64,000 nucleotides of DNA from Marinobacter mobilis (lineage in GTDB: Bacteria; Pseudomonadota; Gammaproteobacteria; Pseudomonadales; Oleiphilaceae): NCBI RefSeq assembly GCF_900106945.1, contig NZ_FNNE01000003.1:393801-457800 (forward strand). Direction: 5' to 3'. A program made the position numbers and the translations under genes. Below, piece by piece: positions 56,324 through 64,000 of the stretch (positions are counted from its first letter, which is position 1; each line of letters opens with the position of its first letter). Under the pieces are notes generated by a model. That model saw only the letters and a program-made list of their open reading frames with translations, made no database searches and was not told the DNA's origin.

Positions 56324-57262
56324 ATGCAAACGATTTTGGGTGCTAGCGGGCAAATCGGGCGTGAACTGGCCCTCAGCCTCAAGCGCGACTTCACCGACAA
56401 CATTCGCCTGGTAAGCCGCAACCCGGAGAAGATTCACGACACCGATGAACTGATCAGCGCAGACCTGATGGATGCCGCCCAGACCCATAAGGCCGTCGAA
56501 GGCTCGGAGATCGTCTACATGACGGCCGGGTTACCCATCGACACCCATATATGGACCGAACGTTGGCCAGTGATGATGCGGAATGTGATCGATGCCTGCG
56601 CAGCCCATGGCGCCAAGCTGGTGTATTTCGATAACACCTATATGTACTCGCAAACCAGTGAGCCACAGAGGGAAAATGCTCCGTTCAAGCCAAACGGCCC
56701 CAAGGGAAAGGCGCGCGCCCAGATCACCCAGATGCTGTTGGACGCCATGGATCAGGGCCGCGTAAAGGCATTGATTTGCCGAGCCCCGGAGTTCTACGGG
56801 CCGGGACAAACCCAAAGCATCACCAACACCACGGTCATCGACAAGCTGCTGGCAGGCAAGCCAGCAATGGTATTCCTGCGCGATGACACCCAGAGAACTC
56901 TGATCTTCACCCCAGATGCCAGCCGCGCCATGGCTTTATTGGGCAACACACCAGACGCATACGGTCAGACCTGGCACCTGCCGTGTGACGACAATCGCCT
57001 GACTTACCGCCAGTTCGTCGCCTTGGCCGCAGAAACATTCGGGGTGAAGGGTAATTACAAAATCCTGAAGCGCTGGCAACACTGGCTCGCATCGAGAGCC
57101 AGCAAGACAATACGGGAGACAGAGGAACTGCTTCCCCGCTACATGACGGACAACCTCTTCATTTCAGAAAAATTCAAGGCACGGTTCCCAGAGTTCAGGG
57201 TAACAACCTACCGGGAAGGACTGACCGCTATTTATGCCCCTCACTCACACAGGCAGGAGTAA
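56324..57262 (+). CDS. NAD-dependent epimerase/dehydratase family protein
   Basis: A 312-residue extended-SDR protein; the Rossmann motif LGASGQIGREL lies at the very N terminus from this start, and VYFDNTYMYSQ is the active-site region (a typical YxxxK tyrosine is not evident, so activity may be atypical). I chose ATG 56324 because the predicted transcription start (about 56291) leaves no leader for ATG 56294, while a purine-rich AGGA lies upstream of 56324. It is followed 4 nt later by a reductase gene. Confidence 0.84.
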   Translation: MQTILGASGQIGRELALSLKRDFTDNIRLVSRNPEKIHDTDELISADLMDAAQTHKAVEGSEIVYMTAGLPIDTHIWTERWPVMMRNVIDACAAHGAKLVYFDNTYMYSQTSEPQRENAPFKPNGPKGKARAQITQMLLDAMDQGRVKALICRAPEFYGPGQTQSITNTTVIDKLLAGKPAMVFLRDDTQRTLIFTPDASRAMALLGNTPDAYGQTWHLPCDDNRLTYRQFVALAAETFGVKGNYKILKRWQHWLASRASKTIRETEELLPRYMTDNLFISEKFKARFPEFRVTTYREGLTAIYAPHSHRQE

Positions 57263-57266
57263 CTCA

Positions 57267-58346
57267 ATGAGCGACCAAAACAAGCCGCTAACCCAGATGC
57301 CATGGCTCATTTATGGCGCAAACGGATATACCGGCGAATTAATCGCCCGGGAAGCCGTGCAGCGGGGGCACACACCCATGCTTGCGGGGCGCAGCCTTGA
57401 AAAAGTACAGGCACTGGCCGGTGAACTTGGCCTGGATGCCATCGGGTTCGACCTGGATGATACCGAACAAGTTGCCAGACATATCAAGGACTTTTCGTTG
57501 GTTCTTAACTGCGCAGGCCCTTTTTCCGCAACGGCAGAACCTATGATGAAGGCCTGCATCGCCGCACAGGCGCATTACCTTGATATCACCGGTGAAATTG
57601 CCGTGTTCGAATTGGCGCAGTCCTTGAGTGGCGAGGCGAGTGCCGCTGGTATCGTACTGTGTCCGGGCGTGGGCTTTGACGTCATTCCAACGGACTGCGT
57701 CGCAGCTGCCCTGAAAGCCGCCCTACCCGACGCCACCCACCTGGCGCTGGGCTTTGATTCTCGGTCGGGGTTTTCACCGGGCACGGCTAAAACCTCTGTT
57801 GAAGGTCTGGCCCAGGGCGGCAAAGTCCGCCGTAATGGCATGATAGAAACCGTTCCACTGGCCTACCAGGTGCGCCGGATCGACTTCGGCGACGGCGAGA
57901 AAGAGGCAATGACCATTCCCTGGGGAGACGTATCCACTGCCTACCACAGCACGGGAATCCCTAACATTGAGGTGTTTATACCGGGCTCACCCCGAATGAT
58001 CTCCGGCGCCAAGCGCGCGAACTATATCCGGCCGCTGCTGGGCTTCACCTTCGTCCAGAAACTCATCAAATCACGTATAGCCAAGACCGTGAAGGGGCCA
58101 GATGAAGCCGCAAGAGCGAAAATGCCTACCTTTGTTTGGGGTGAAGCGACTAACGACCTCGGAGACAAAAAAACGGCCCACATCCAGACCGCCAATGGAT
58201 ACAGCCTGACCATTACCGGCTCTTTGGCGTTTATTGAGCATTTGATGGAGACTCAACCGGCTGGCGGCACTTACACGCCGTCGCAATTGGCCGGTGCGGA
58301 CCTGGTAACCCGGCTGCCAGACTCGGGGGAGCTTCGAATAAATTAA
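57267..58346 (+). CDS. Saccharopine dehydrogenase-like reductase (second copy of family)
   Basis: A 359-residue protein with Rossmann motif IYGANGYTGELIA at about 12-24 and AGRSLEKVQAL next. Blocks LVLNCAGPFSATAEPM and LCPGVGFDVIPTDCVA match the trans-acting enoyl-reductase-like group, as in the gene at 23847. ATG 57267 has CAGGAG 10 nt upstream. Co-transcribed with the epimerase-like gene under the MerR promoter. Substrate unknown; a reactive carbonyl is one guess. Confidence 0.85.
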   Translation: MSDQNKPLTQMPWLIYGANGYTGELIAREAVQRGHTPMLAGRSLEKVQALAGELGLDAIGFDLDDTEQVARHIKDFSLVLNCAGPFSATAEPMMKACIAAQAHYLDITGEIAVFELAQSLSGEASAAGIVLCPGVGFDVIPTDCVAAALKAALPDATHLALGFDSRSGFSPGTAKTSVEGLAQGGKVRRNGMIETVPLAYQVRRIDFGDGEKEAMTIPWGDVSTAYHSTGIPNIEVFIPGSPRMISGAKRANYIRPLLGFTFVQKLIKSRIAKTVKGPDEAARAKMPTFVWGEATNDLGDKKTAHIQTANGYSLTITGSLAFIEHLMETQPAGGTYTPSQLAGADLVTRLPDSGELRIN

Positions 58347-58395
58347 TATCCGGGGCCGCTTATCCATTCACTACCTCGCAAAGCACTTGGACACT

Positions 58396-58430
58396 GATTT
58401 TGCCGCACATGCTCTCAGTGCGGCAAAATC
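58396..58430. terminator. 13-bp perfect stem between converging genes (probable bidirectional terminator)
   Basis: GATTTTGCCGCAC (58396-58408) and GTGCGGCAAAATC (58418-58430) are perfect complements around a 9-nt loop. The right arm lies inside the last codons of the TetR gene, whose stop is in the loop. A/T at the stem base could give short U-runs on both strands. Confidence 0.65.
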
Positions 58431-58984
58431 ATTCCTGAAGCGATCGCTTTCGCTTTAAGCGCCGCATCAAGATCGCCTTCAACATGTGCCTTTACGATGG
58501 CCCCCTCTTTTAGCAGGAAGAGAGCATTGGCCAGCTGCTCCGCTTCCGCTTGCGAGCAACAGACTTTCTCAGCGTGCATCTTCAACAGTTCGAAAACCCG
58601 AGCTTTATGAACGGCACAACGTTTGTGTACGGGGTGCTCTGGGTCGCTGTACTCTCCGCAGGCGTTAATGAAAAAACAGCCACAAAAGCGCGGGAGTGCG
58701 GGCTCGCGATTATTGAACCAGTCATGCACCGCATCAAACATTTCCAGCAATGCCTCTTCTCCCGCTGGCCGACTGTTCATTCGAGTTTCCAGCCAGCTGA
58801 AGATCAGATTGTCCCGATGCTCGACTGCCGCTTCAACCAGACTGTCCTTGCTCTCAAAATGGTTATAGAGCGTCTGCTTTGCTACACCCGCTTCCTGGAG
58901 CACCTGATTGATTCCGATGGCGTGAATTCCATGCTCATAGAACAACCGTAAGGCCGTATCGACCAAATCCTGCTTTCGCCCCAT
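58415..58984 (-). CDS. TetR-family regulator, NemR-like
   Basis: A 189-residue protein: helix-turn-helix GINQVLQEAGVAKQTLYNHF (about residues 22-41), and a C-terminal LmrA/YxaF-type domain with cysteines in FCGCFFINACGEY and HKRCAVHK. Cysteine-rich TetR regulators of this kind respond to electrophiles or reactive chlorine. The ATG at 58984 has AAGGAG 8 nt upstream; the in-frame start at 59023 would cover the operator. Two copies of TAGAC-N6-GTCTA lie upstream. Confidence 0.86.
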   Translation of the reverse strand: MGRKQDLVDTALRLFYEHGIHAIGINQVLQEAGVAKQTLYNHFESKDSLVEAAVEHRDNLIFSWLETRMNSRPAGEEALLEMFDAVHDWFNNREPALPRFCGCFFINACGEYSDPEHPVHKRCAVHKARVFELLKMHAEKVCCSQAEAEQLANALFLLKEGAIVKAHVEGDLDAALKAKAIASGMILPH

Positions 58985-59025
58985 TGATGGGTCTCCTTCT
59001 CTCGTTATTTGCATGTTGACCAAAT

Positions 59026-59068
59026 TAGACAGGTCTGTCTATACTCAAAAGTAGACCGACTTGTCTAC
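59026..59068. promoter_or_regulatory. Two TAGAC-N6-GTCTA operators
   Basis: TAGAC-AGGTCT-GTCTA (59026-59041) and TAGAC-CGACTT-GTCTA (59052-59067) sit 26 bases apart between the divergent TetR and sigma-factor genes. The pattern resembles NemR boxes. It likely mediates autorepression of the TetR gene and could also control the sigma-factor operon. Confidence 0.72.
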
Positions 59069-59095
59069 CACGGAAGACGCCGATCAATATAGCTG

Positions 59096-59118
59096 CGCAG
59101 GCGTTTTTGTGGCCTGCG
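59096..59118. other. Short hairpin in the leader of the sigma-factor gene
   Basis: CGCAGGC (59096-59102) and GCCTGCG (59112-59118) form a 7-bp stem with loop GTTTTTGTG, 55 nt before the sigma-factor start. It is not followed by a T-run, so it is not a normal terminator on the plus strand. Confidence 0.4.
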
Positions 59119-59173
59119 TTGTTGTTGGCCCCTAATTACGAATCACCAGCAAACCAGACACGGACGATGAACG

Positions 59174-59770
59174 ATGGACTCACAGTCAAAATGTACCTGG
59201 AAAGCGCCCTTGCTTGGACTTGAGGCAGACTTGATCAATGGCTTGCAGGCCGGGGATCCAGAAGCCTTTGCCAAGGCTTACCGGCGATACCAATCAACAA
59301 TGCTCCGGGTTGCCACGAGGCACGCCTCTGCAGCCACCGCTGAAGACATTACCCACGAAGCCTGGATTGCGGCGATCAGTGCAATAGCTTCGTTTGAGGC
59401 TAGTTCATCACTAAAAACCTGGCTTTGCCGGATCGTTACGAACAAAGCTTTCAGCACGTACAGAGCAAACAGAAAGGAGTTCCCGGCAGGCCCTGACCTC
59501 GAACAGCTATCCGACAGGGCCTGTGCGAGTCAGCACACCGGATCAAGCATTTACCTAAGTGAACCAGAAAGGGCAACCCAGACCTCTAGGGTCCGGGAAC
59601 GCATCCGGATTGAAATGAAGAACATGAACCGGGATCACGCCAACGCCATTCTGCTTAAAGGCATGAGCCCGCTAACGGGCTCTCAGGTGTCTGATGTACT
59701 TGAAATTTCCCACGGGAACCTGCGGGTTATTTTGCATCGGGCACGAAACGAGTTGACTGCCCTGCTCTGA
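59174..59770 (+). CDS. ECF-type RNA polymerase sigma factor
   Basis: A 198-residue protein. Region 2 contains AEDITHEAWIAAISAIASF and SLKTWLCRIVTNKAF; region 4 contains GSQVSDVLEISHGNLRVIL followed by HRARNELTALL. No zinc-binding anti-sigma gene follows; the next genes encode an NTF2-like (DUF1348) protein and a VOC protein. Some ECF groups use a fused SnoaL/NTF2-like domain as regulator, so the separate DUF1348 protein could play this role (inferred). Confidence 0.88.
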   Translation: MDSQSKCTWKAPLLGLEADLINGLQAGDPEAFAKAYRRYQSTMLRVATRHASAATAEDITHEAWIAAISAIASFEASSSLKTWLCRIVTNKAFSTYRANRKEFPAGPDLEQLSDRACASQHTGSSIYLSEPERATQTSRVRERIRIEMKNMNRDHANAILLKGMSPLTGSQVSDVLEISHGNLRVILHRARNELTALL

Positions 59771-59818
59771 CCAAGGCAGCCACACCCTGCACCTTTTACC
59801 GATAACTGGAGAATGCCA

Positions 59819-60289
59819 ATGAGCACCCAACGCCCACCGCTACCGCCCTTTACCCGGGAAAGCGCCATTGAAAAGGTCCGTCTTGCCGAGGATGGCTGGA
59901 ATAGTCGTGATCCAGCCAAGGTTTCCCTCGCCTATACAGTGGACACCCAGTGGCGAAACCGTGCTGAGTTTGCCAATGGCCGGCATCAGGTTGAAGAATT
60001 CCTGACCCGGAAGTGGAACCGCGAACTCGATTACCGGCTCATCAAGGAACTCTGGACCCATACCGACAACCGTATTGCCGTTCGTTATGCCTATGAATGG
60101 CACGACGACAGTAGCAACTGGTTTCGCTCCTACGGCAATGAAAACTGGGAGTTTGATACCAACGGGCTGATGAAGCGCCGATTTGCGTGCATCAACGACA
60201 GCCCCATCATCGAATCAGACCGGTTATTCCACTGGCCCCTGGGCAGGCGACCAGACGACCATCCAGGCCTCAGTGAGCTTGGCCTCTAG
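59819..60289 (+). CDS. DUF1348 family NTF2-like protein
   Basis: A 156-residue protein. [19 protein letters not shown] and [20 protein letters not shown] are DUF1348 signatures with a SnoaL/NTF2-like fold. The second of two ATGs (59819) is preferred: GGAG lies 7 nt upstream, against 1 nt for 59813. It is encoded 48 nt after the sigma factor and 26 nt before the VOC gene. Confidence 0.88.
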   Translation: MSTQRPPLPPFTRESAIEKVRLAEDGWNSRDPAKVSLAYTVDTQWRNRAEFANGRHQVEEFLTRKWNRELDYRLIKELWTHTDNRIAVRYAYEWHDDSSNWFRSYGNENWEFDTNGLMKRRFACINDSPIIESDRLFHWPLGRRPDDHPGLSELGL

Positions 60290-60315
60290 TTTCACCGCTT
60301 CATAGGAGACAAGTT

Positions 60316-60714
60316 ATGTCTGCTCTTACTCAAGGATTGCAGCACGTGGGCTTGACCGTAACCAGGCTCGAGGAAAGTGCCAGCTTCTTCACTCAGTTGC
60401 TGGGGTGGAAGGAAGTTTCCCGCAAACCCGACTACCCCGCTGTTTTCGTCAGTGACGGCTCGATCATGCTAACCCTGTGGGAAGCCAAGTCAGATCAGCC
60501 CGCGGGGTTTGATCGAAGAACCCATGTTGGCTTACATCATCTCGCCCTTCGGGTGGACGATGAAAAGACACTTCAGGAAATCCATGACAGGGTCGCAGAT
60601 TCGGGACTTAACATTGAGTTCCCTCCGGAATACGTAGGCGAAGGGCCTTCAAGACATATGATGTGCTATGAGCCCAGCGGCATTCGCGTCGAGTTTTTCT
60701 TCAACGGTTCTTAG
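60316..60714 (+). CDS. VOC-family (glyoxalase/dioxygenase-like) protein
   Basis: A 132-residue protein with paired beta-alpha-beta modules; QHVGLTVTRLEESASFF and GLHHLALRVDDEKTL carry the metal histidines, and YEPSGIRVEFFF ends with the metal glutamate. Glyoxalase, fosfomycin-resistance and dioxygenase roles are all possible. Third gene of the sigma-factor operon. Confidence 0.88.
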   Translation: MSALTQGLQHVGLTVTRLEESASFFTQLLGWKEVSRKPDYPAVFVSDGSIMLTLWEAKSDQPAGFDRRTHVGLHHLALRVDDEKTLQEIHDRVADSGLNIEFPPEYVGEGPSRHMMCYEPSGIRVEFFFNGS

Positions 60715-60859
60715 CTACACCCTCGGAGGCAGGCTGGCATTCCTCCAACCAGCCTGCCTACCCGGATTGACGGATCCCTTCAGGGTTTTGGCCAAAGGTT
60801 CCCACCCTATCAACGGGTCTCGCCTCAGCGACTGCAGGTTCGGGTGGACCTTTTCAGAA

Positions 60860-61423
60860 TTACGGCTCACGTGACGCGCGTAAGGCCTCGGACTCCAACA
60901 GCGTATATCGCGGAGTTATATGTTGCGGGCAATTCCAATCAAACGCCTCGACTCGAATAATCATCCCTCGCTCTATCACCGCGCCGTAGTCGTGGTCATG
61001 CAATTGCTCGAGAATCGACAATTGTTCAGGCCCAGCCAGCGCCATGTGGCCTAGCAACTTGAGCCGCCTCCGATTCGGATAATCCATCAGAAATAAAGCA
61101 ACGCGATCATTGGCGAGCACGTTACCTGTCGTGACGTACTGACGATTACCAGAGTAATCCGCAAACCCGATCGTAGACGGATCCATCACCTTTAAAAAGC
61201 CTGCGGGACCACCCCGATGCTGAATGTAGGGCCAGCCGGTTTCGCTGACACTTGCAACGTAAAAACTGTCCCGCGCTTCAATAAAGCTGCGCTCGCGATC
61301 CCTGAGCAGCTTGTTACGCTCGGGGCCGGATTCATGGGGCAAATAGTCGGACCGACTACCCATTTCCTCCTGAACCCGCTTCACAGTCCGGGTAAATGTA
61401 AGTTCCGCGAATTTGTGAGCCAT
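60860..61423 (-). CDS. Pyridoxamine 5'-phosphate oxidase-fold flavoprotein
   Basis: A 187-residue PPOX-family protein: FYVASVSETGWPYIQHRGGPAGF and FADYSGNRQYVTTGNV are typical FMN-binding blocks. It lacks evidence for a role in vitamin B6 synthesis and more likely reduces or oxidises a small electrophile. ATG 61423 has GGAGG 5 nt upstream. Confidence 0.86.
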   Translation of the reverse strand: MAHKFAELTFTRTVKRVQEEMGSRSDYLPHESGPERNKLLRDRERSFIEARDSFYVASVSETGWPYIQHRGGPAGFLKVMDPSTIGFADYSGNRQYVTTGNVLANDRVALFLMDYPNRRRLKLLGHMALAGPEQLSILEQLHDHDYGAVIERGMIIRVEAFDWNCPQHITPRYTLLESEALRASREP

Positions 61424-61510
61424 GTCAGCCTCCACTGGTTTGAATGCATCTGTTTCGCCATTAAGTACCAGTAACAGAACGAACCCAGATGTTACGCGCG
61501 GCCTACTTCT

Positions 61511-61539
61511 TTTATACCGCTCGAACTTAAGGCATGTAA
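61511..61539 (-). promoter_or_regulatory. Candidate promoter of the PPOX-fold gene
   Basis: On the minus strand TTACAT (61539-61534), a 17-nt spacer and TATAAA (61516-61511) precede the gene by about 80 nt. Spacing is ideal, the -35 is moderate. The rest of the 253-base gap between this gene and the cupin gene shows nothing else. Confidence 0.45.
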
Positions 61540-61676
61540 CAATTGAAGGCTTGGAAGTGCTGGGAACTATGAACGTCCTGTGGTTCTCGTTCGGAGTGGG
61601 TCAGGTAGAGGTCACCGTATTGGTGGGAGCGAATGCGCGGCCTGGCACCATTTCGCTATCAACGACTTGCTGCCTG

Positions 61677-62339
61677 CTACCGCGAGACTGCCGGAGAATC
61701 CGTCAACTTCAGATAGATTGTCGCTCCTTGCTGGCTGGCAACAACCTCCGGGTGACGGCCTTCGGGCAACCGTATCCAGCCACCCTGATCAAACGACTGA
61801 TTGCCGAACAGCATGCTACCTTCCAAAATCAGGAGTTCGGCACTCTGAGCGGGAGCAGCAAACAACCTCTCACCCGGGGGGATGCGTTGCAGGCTGACCG
61901 CTTCACCGGCGCCGGAAAAAAGGGCACAGGTTTCTCGCCCCTCCAGACGCCCCCAGTTCGCCGGGCTTCGGGTATTGATACGCACTTGACGACCTTCGTC
62001 AGCGCTCATCTGCCGGAGCTTAACAAAGATCGTACAACCATCCGCGCTGAATGGCTTATGTGATGAGCCGGGCGGGTTGCGCAAATACCAGCCTGCCGGG
62101 TAATCCCCTCCCTCGTCTGAGAAGATTCCGGACAACACCAATATTTCCTCCCCGCCCGGATGCTGATGACTGGGGAAGTAGGAATCCGGCGCATATCGAA
62201 CGATACTGGTCGCGCGGGCTTTTTCCTCGCCAATCCGGTCCAGCATTACCCGCTCGACACCGCTCTGGGGAGAAGCCAGCCAGCGGTATTCTTCAGGCGC
62301 CTTCGTAGCGCAGCGGGTAAAATCAGCATTGACGAGCAT
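61677..62339 (-). CDS. ChrR-type cupin protein without anti-sigma domain
   Basis: A 220-residue protein with two cupin modules. In the first, H58, H60, E64 and H94 have exactly the spacing of the zinc ligands in the C-terminal cupin of ChrR (H141, H143, E147, H177). The second module lacks this set. The N-terminal zinc-binding anti-sigma domain of ChrR is absent. ATG 62339 has AAGGAG 7 nt upstream. It lies 98 bases from the IS1380 element and converges on the sigma-factor operon side. Confidence 0.85.
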   Translation of the reverse strand: MLVNADFTRCATKAPEEYRWLASPQSGVERVMLDRIGEEKARATSIVRYAPDSYFPSHQHPGGEEILVLSGIFSDEGGDYPAGWYLRNPPGSSHKPFSADGCTIFVKLRQMSADEGRQVRINTRSPANWGRLEGRETCALFSGAGEAVSLQRIPPGERLFAAPAQSAELLILEGSMLFGNQSFDQGGWIRLPEGRHPEVVASQQGATIYLKLTDSPAVSR

Positions 62340-62437
62340 GGGCCTCTCCTTTATCTGACGCTCCCGGTCAGGTTCGCCCCATTTTTCCAGACCCGCCTGG
62401 TTAATCGCAAGCAGGAACCTCGCCAGATTCCCCCTAA

Positions 62438-62451
62438 CCCGGATTTCTCAT
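62438..62451 (+). repeat. Left terminal inverted repeat of the IS1380 element
   Basis: CCCGGATTTCTCAT is repeated in inverted orientation at 63984-63997. Preceded by CTAA, the probable target duplication. Confidence 0.82.
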
Positions 62452-62598
62452 AGGTCCCCAGCAAGTCTCGCAGACTGTGCGGGTTACCGCCATTACCGCT
62501 CATTGGCGGCCGTGACTGATCAATAATCGATCAATTCCTGTTGTCCGGACACACGGCCCCCTTTCCCCCATTGAGTCGGGCCGGGGGAGCCCGGGCTT

Positions 62599-63900
62599 CT
62601 ATCCCGGAACCAGTTGACGCACCAGGTCAGAGAGTTCGTCTTTGTAAGGATAGGCATCGCTCATCAACACCCGTATGCGCCGAGTGTTGCGAATGATGAC
62701 CGCGCCCACCTTGATCAGCTTCAGCCGCAGGTTACTGGCGCTCATTCTCTCGAAGGGCGTCTTCTTCAAGTGGGCCCGTAATCGCTCGAACAGCGTGTAG
62801 GCAAAGCCCGACAGGAGCAACCGCCACTGATTGGTCCACCACCGCGTGCTGGAGGTGCGATCTGCGAACAGACACAACTGCTGATCCTTGATCCGGTTTT
62901 CCATGTCACCCCGGGCACAGTATTGCTCGTAGTAGAGTTTAACGCCGTCGTCGTAACGGGAACTGATAATGAACCTGGGGTTGGCACCCAGTTCGCCTTC
63001 CTCCAGACGCGCGATCACCCAGCGGGGGTGTTTCCAGGTTCGGGCCTGGTACTGGAACCGGTAGGTGGCGGAGACTTTTTCACCCAGTTCGTTGTGAGCC
63101 TTGCGAACCAGCATCGAGGGTACGTCTACCTCCTTGAGCAGCCGGCTGTTCTTGCTGATGCCGACCAGATAGTCCACGTTGTTCCGGTCGCACCAGCTCA
63201 GCAATCGGGGACGGTAAAAGCCGCTGTCACCCCGGAACACGATGCGGGTATCCGGCCAGTACTGCCGGATGAACTTCACCAGCAGGGCCAGAATGGCCCA
63301 GCTATGGCGGCTGTCGCTTCGATTGCTGGTGCGCAGGTAGCTCACCAACAGGTGACGGCCGCAGAACACGTACAGCGGGAAGTAACAATGGTGATCGTAG
63401 TAGGCGTTAAAGAACTTGCCGGGCTGGTCGCCATGCACCGGAACGTCGGTGCCATCGAAGTCCAGCACGATTTCCTTGGGTGGGGCGTCGTGCTGCTCAA
63501 TGAAGTGATGCCACAGCAGTTCGTGGGCCTTGACCACGGCCTGCCGGTCCACGCGCTGCTCCATTCGGCACAGTGTTGATTTGCCCGCTAGAATGGCCGC
63601 TTCGCCAGTCGCGGTCTGAAGTGCCTGGTCAGCGCGTAACGTTTCGTGATCGTTCAGATCTTCGTATCCGGCGGCTACGCCAAAGACCCGTTGCCGGATC
63701 ATGGTTTGAAGCTTGTGGCGAACCAGTACCGGATTACGGGCATCGTCCAGCACCGTAGCCAGGCGCTGAGTGAGCTGGTGTTGGTTGTCGACTTCGCGAA
63801 GCAAAAGCAGGCCGGCATCGGAGGTGATATGACCACCGGAGAAATCGGCTTCAATTTGACGGCGAGACAGTGGCGAGAAGGTCAGTTTTTCAGGTACCAT
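62599..63900 (-). CDS. IS1380-family transposase
   Basis: A 433-residue DDE transposase, full length for the family. N-terminal FSGGHITSDAGLLLLREVD is the IS1380 hallmark; VLDFDGTDVPVHG and VFRGDSGFYRP hold the first two catalytic aspartates, and the C-terminal RTSSTRWWTNQWRLLLSGF block is conserved. No frameshift or stop interrupts it, so it may be active. Confidence 0.94.
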   Translation of the reverse strand: MVPEKLTFSPLSRRQIEADFSGGHITSDAGLLLLREVDNQHQLTQRLATVLDDARNPVLVRHKLQTMIRQRVFGVAAGYEDLNDHETLRADQALQTATGEAAILAGKSTLCRMEQRVDRQAVVKAHELLWHHFIEQHDAPPKEIVLDFDGTDVPVHGDQPGKFFNAYYDHHCYFPLYVFCGRHLLVSYLRTSNRSDSRHSWAILALLVKFIRQYWPDTRIVFRGDSGFYRPRLLSWCDRNNVDYLVGISKNSRLLKEVDVPSMLVRKAHNELGEKVSATYRFQYQARTWKHPRWVIARLEEGELGANPRFIISSRYDDGVKLYYEQYCARGDMENRIKDQQLCLFADRTSSTRWWTNQWRLLLSGFAYTLFERLRAHLKKTPFERMSASNLRLKLIKVGAVIIRNTRRIRVLMSDAYPYKDELSDLVRQLVPG

Positions 63901-63983
63901 TTTGGATAGCGGCTGTTGGTGCTTGGTGAACGGTGTAAGGTCCTGAAACTATAGCACTTTCAGCCGCTTTCTTTTATCCCCTC

Positions 63984-63997
63984 ATGAGAAATCCGGG
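63984..63997 (-). repeat. Right terminal inverted repeat of the IS1380 element
   Basis: ATGAGAAATCCGGG is the complement of the left repeat. It is followed by CTA at the window end. Confidence 0.82.
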
Positions 63998-64000
63998 CTA

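Larger units (their letters stand above)
62438..63997 (-). mobile_element. IS1380-family insertion sequence, complete
   Basis: The ends carry a perfect 14-bp inverted repeat: CCCGGATTTCTCAT at 62438-62451 and its complement at 63984-63997. The left flank is CTAA and the right flank is CTA at the window's last bases, consistent with a 4-bp target duplication whose final base falls outside. Length 1560 bp and a single IS1380 transposase gene fit the family. The element looks intact. Confidence 0.85.

Noticed and set aside
1..64000. CRISPR arrays, prophage, integrons or toxin-antitoxin pairs
   Set aside because: No regularly spaced repeats, phage structural genes, integrase or recognisable toxin genes were seen.

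Overview
The window looks like a stretch of chromosome from a marine, aerobic, heterotrophic gammaproteobacterium. Marinobacter or a close relative is the best guess. This rests on gene content and protein style: PhaD/phasin, an ETF-QO module with a PsrA-type site, CioAB with CydDC, an RssB/STAS pair, and a SelD fusion. There is no rRNA or other taxonomic marker. Gene density is high, most genes lie in short same-strand operons with 1-17 nt overlaps, and I see no CRISPR array, prophage or integrative element. The only mobile element is an IS1380-type insertion sequence at the right edge.

Layout. 1-1651: sulfide/persulfide operon (BigR/SqrR-type ArsR regulator, two YeeE/YedE half-transporters, rhodanese-like Blh protein cut by the window edge). 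1989-3039: phasin and PhaD-like regulator. 3067-3879: exonuclease III. 3969-10886: eight-gene lipid-modification operon (desaturase, NTF2-like, SDR, FAD amine oxidase-like, DUF1365, Cfa-type methyltransferase, DUF2878, secreted protein). 11020-12486: HD phosphohydrolase. 12608-14346: RssB-like response regulator/PP2C phosphatase plus STAS protein, followed by gpsA, sixA, a radical SAM protein, a DUF1285 protein and slyD. 18241-22358: divergent etfD / etfBA around a 20-bp perfect palindrome of PsrA type. 25076-30827: cioAB-cydDC behind a promoter with an ANR/FNR-like box at about -41.5. 31751-31837: tRNA-Leu(UAA). 33414-35144: YadGH-like ABC exporter. 36999-42992: probable selenium module (PhnDCE-like transporter with fused permease, FAD/NAD oxidoreductase-SelD fusion, phasin-HhH protein). 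43150-53417: PilZ-like proteins, a GNAT-nitrilase fusion, a dCache chemoreceptor, RecQ, an acyltransferase and TrkH. 53546-58346: AcpH, FMN reductase, a beta-barrel protein, and a MerR regulator with an epimerase/saccharopine-reductase pair. 58415-62339: NemR-like TetR regulator facing an ECF sigma factor with DUF1348 and VOC proteins, then a PPOX-fold protein and a ChrR-type cupin. 62438-63997: IS1380 element.

Recurring themes are fatty-acid and membrane chemistry (PHA granules, desaturation and methylation, beta-oxidation electron transfer, acyltransferases) and redox or electrophile sensing (BigR, NemR-like TetR, MerR, ECF/ChrR cupin, CydDC). The two places most likely to hold poorly described biology are the eight-gene lipid operon and the ECF sigma / NTF2-like / ChrR-cupin cluster, which has no zinc-binding anti-sigma factor. 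The selenium module is the third.
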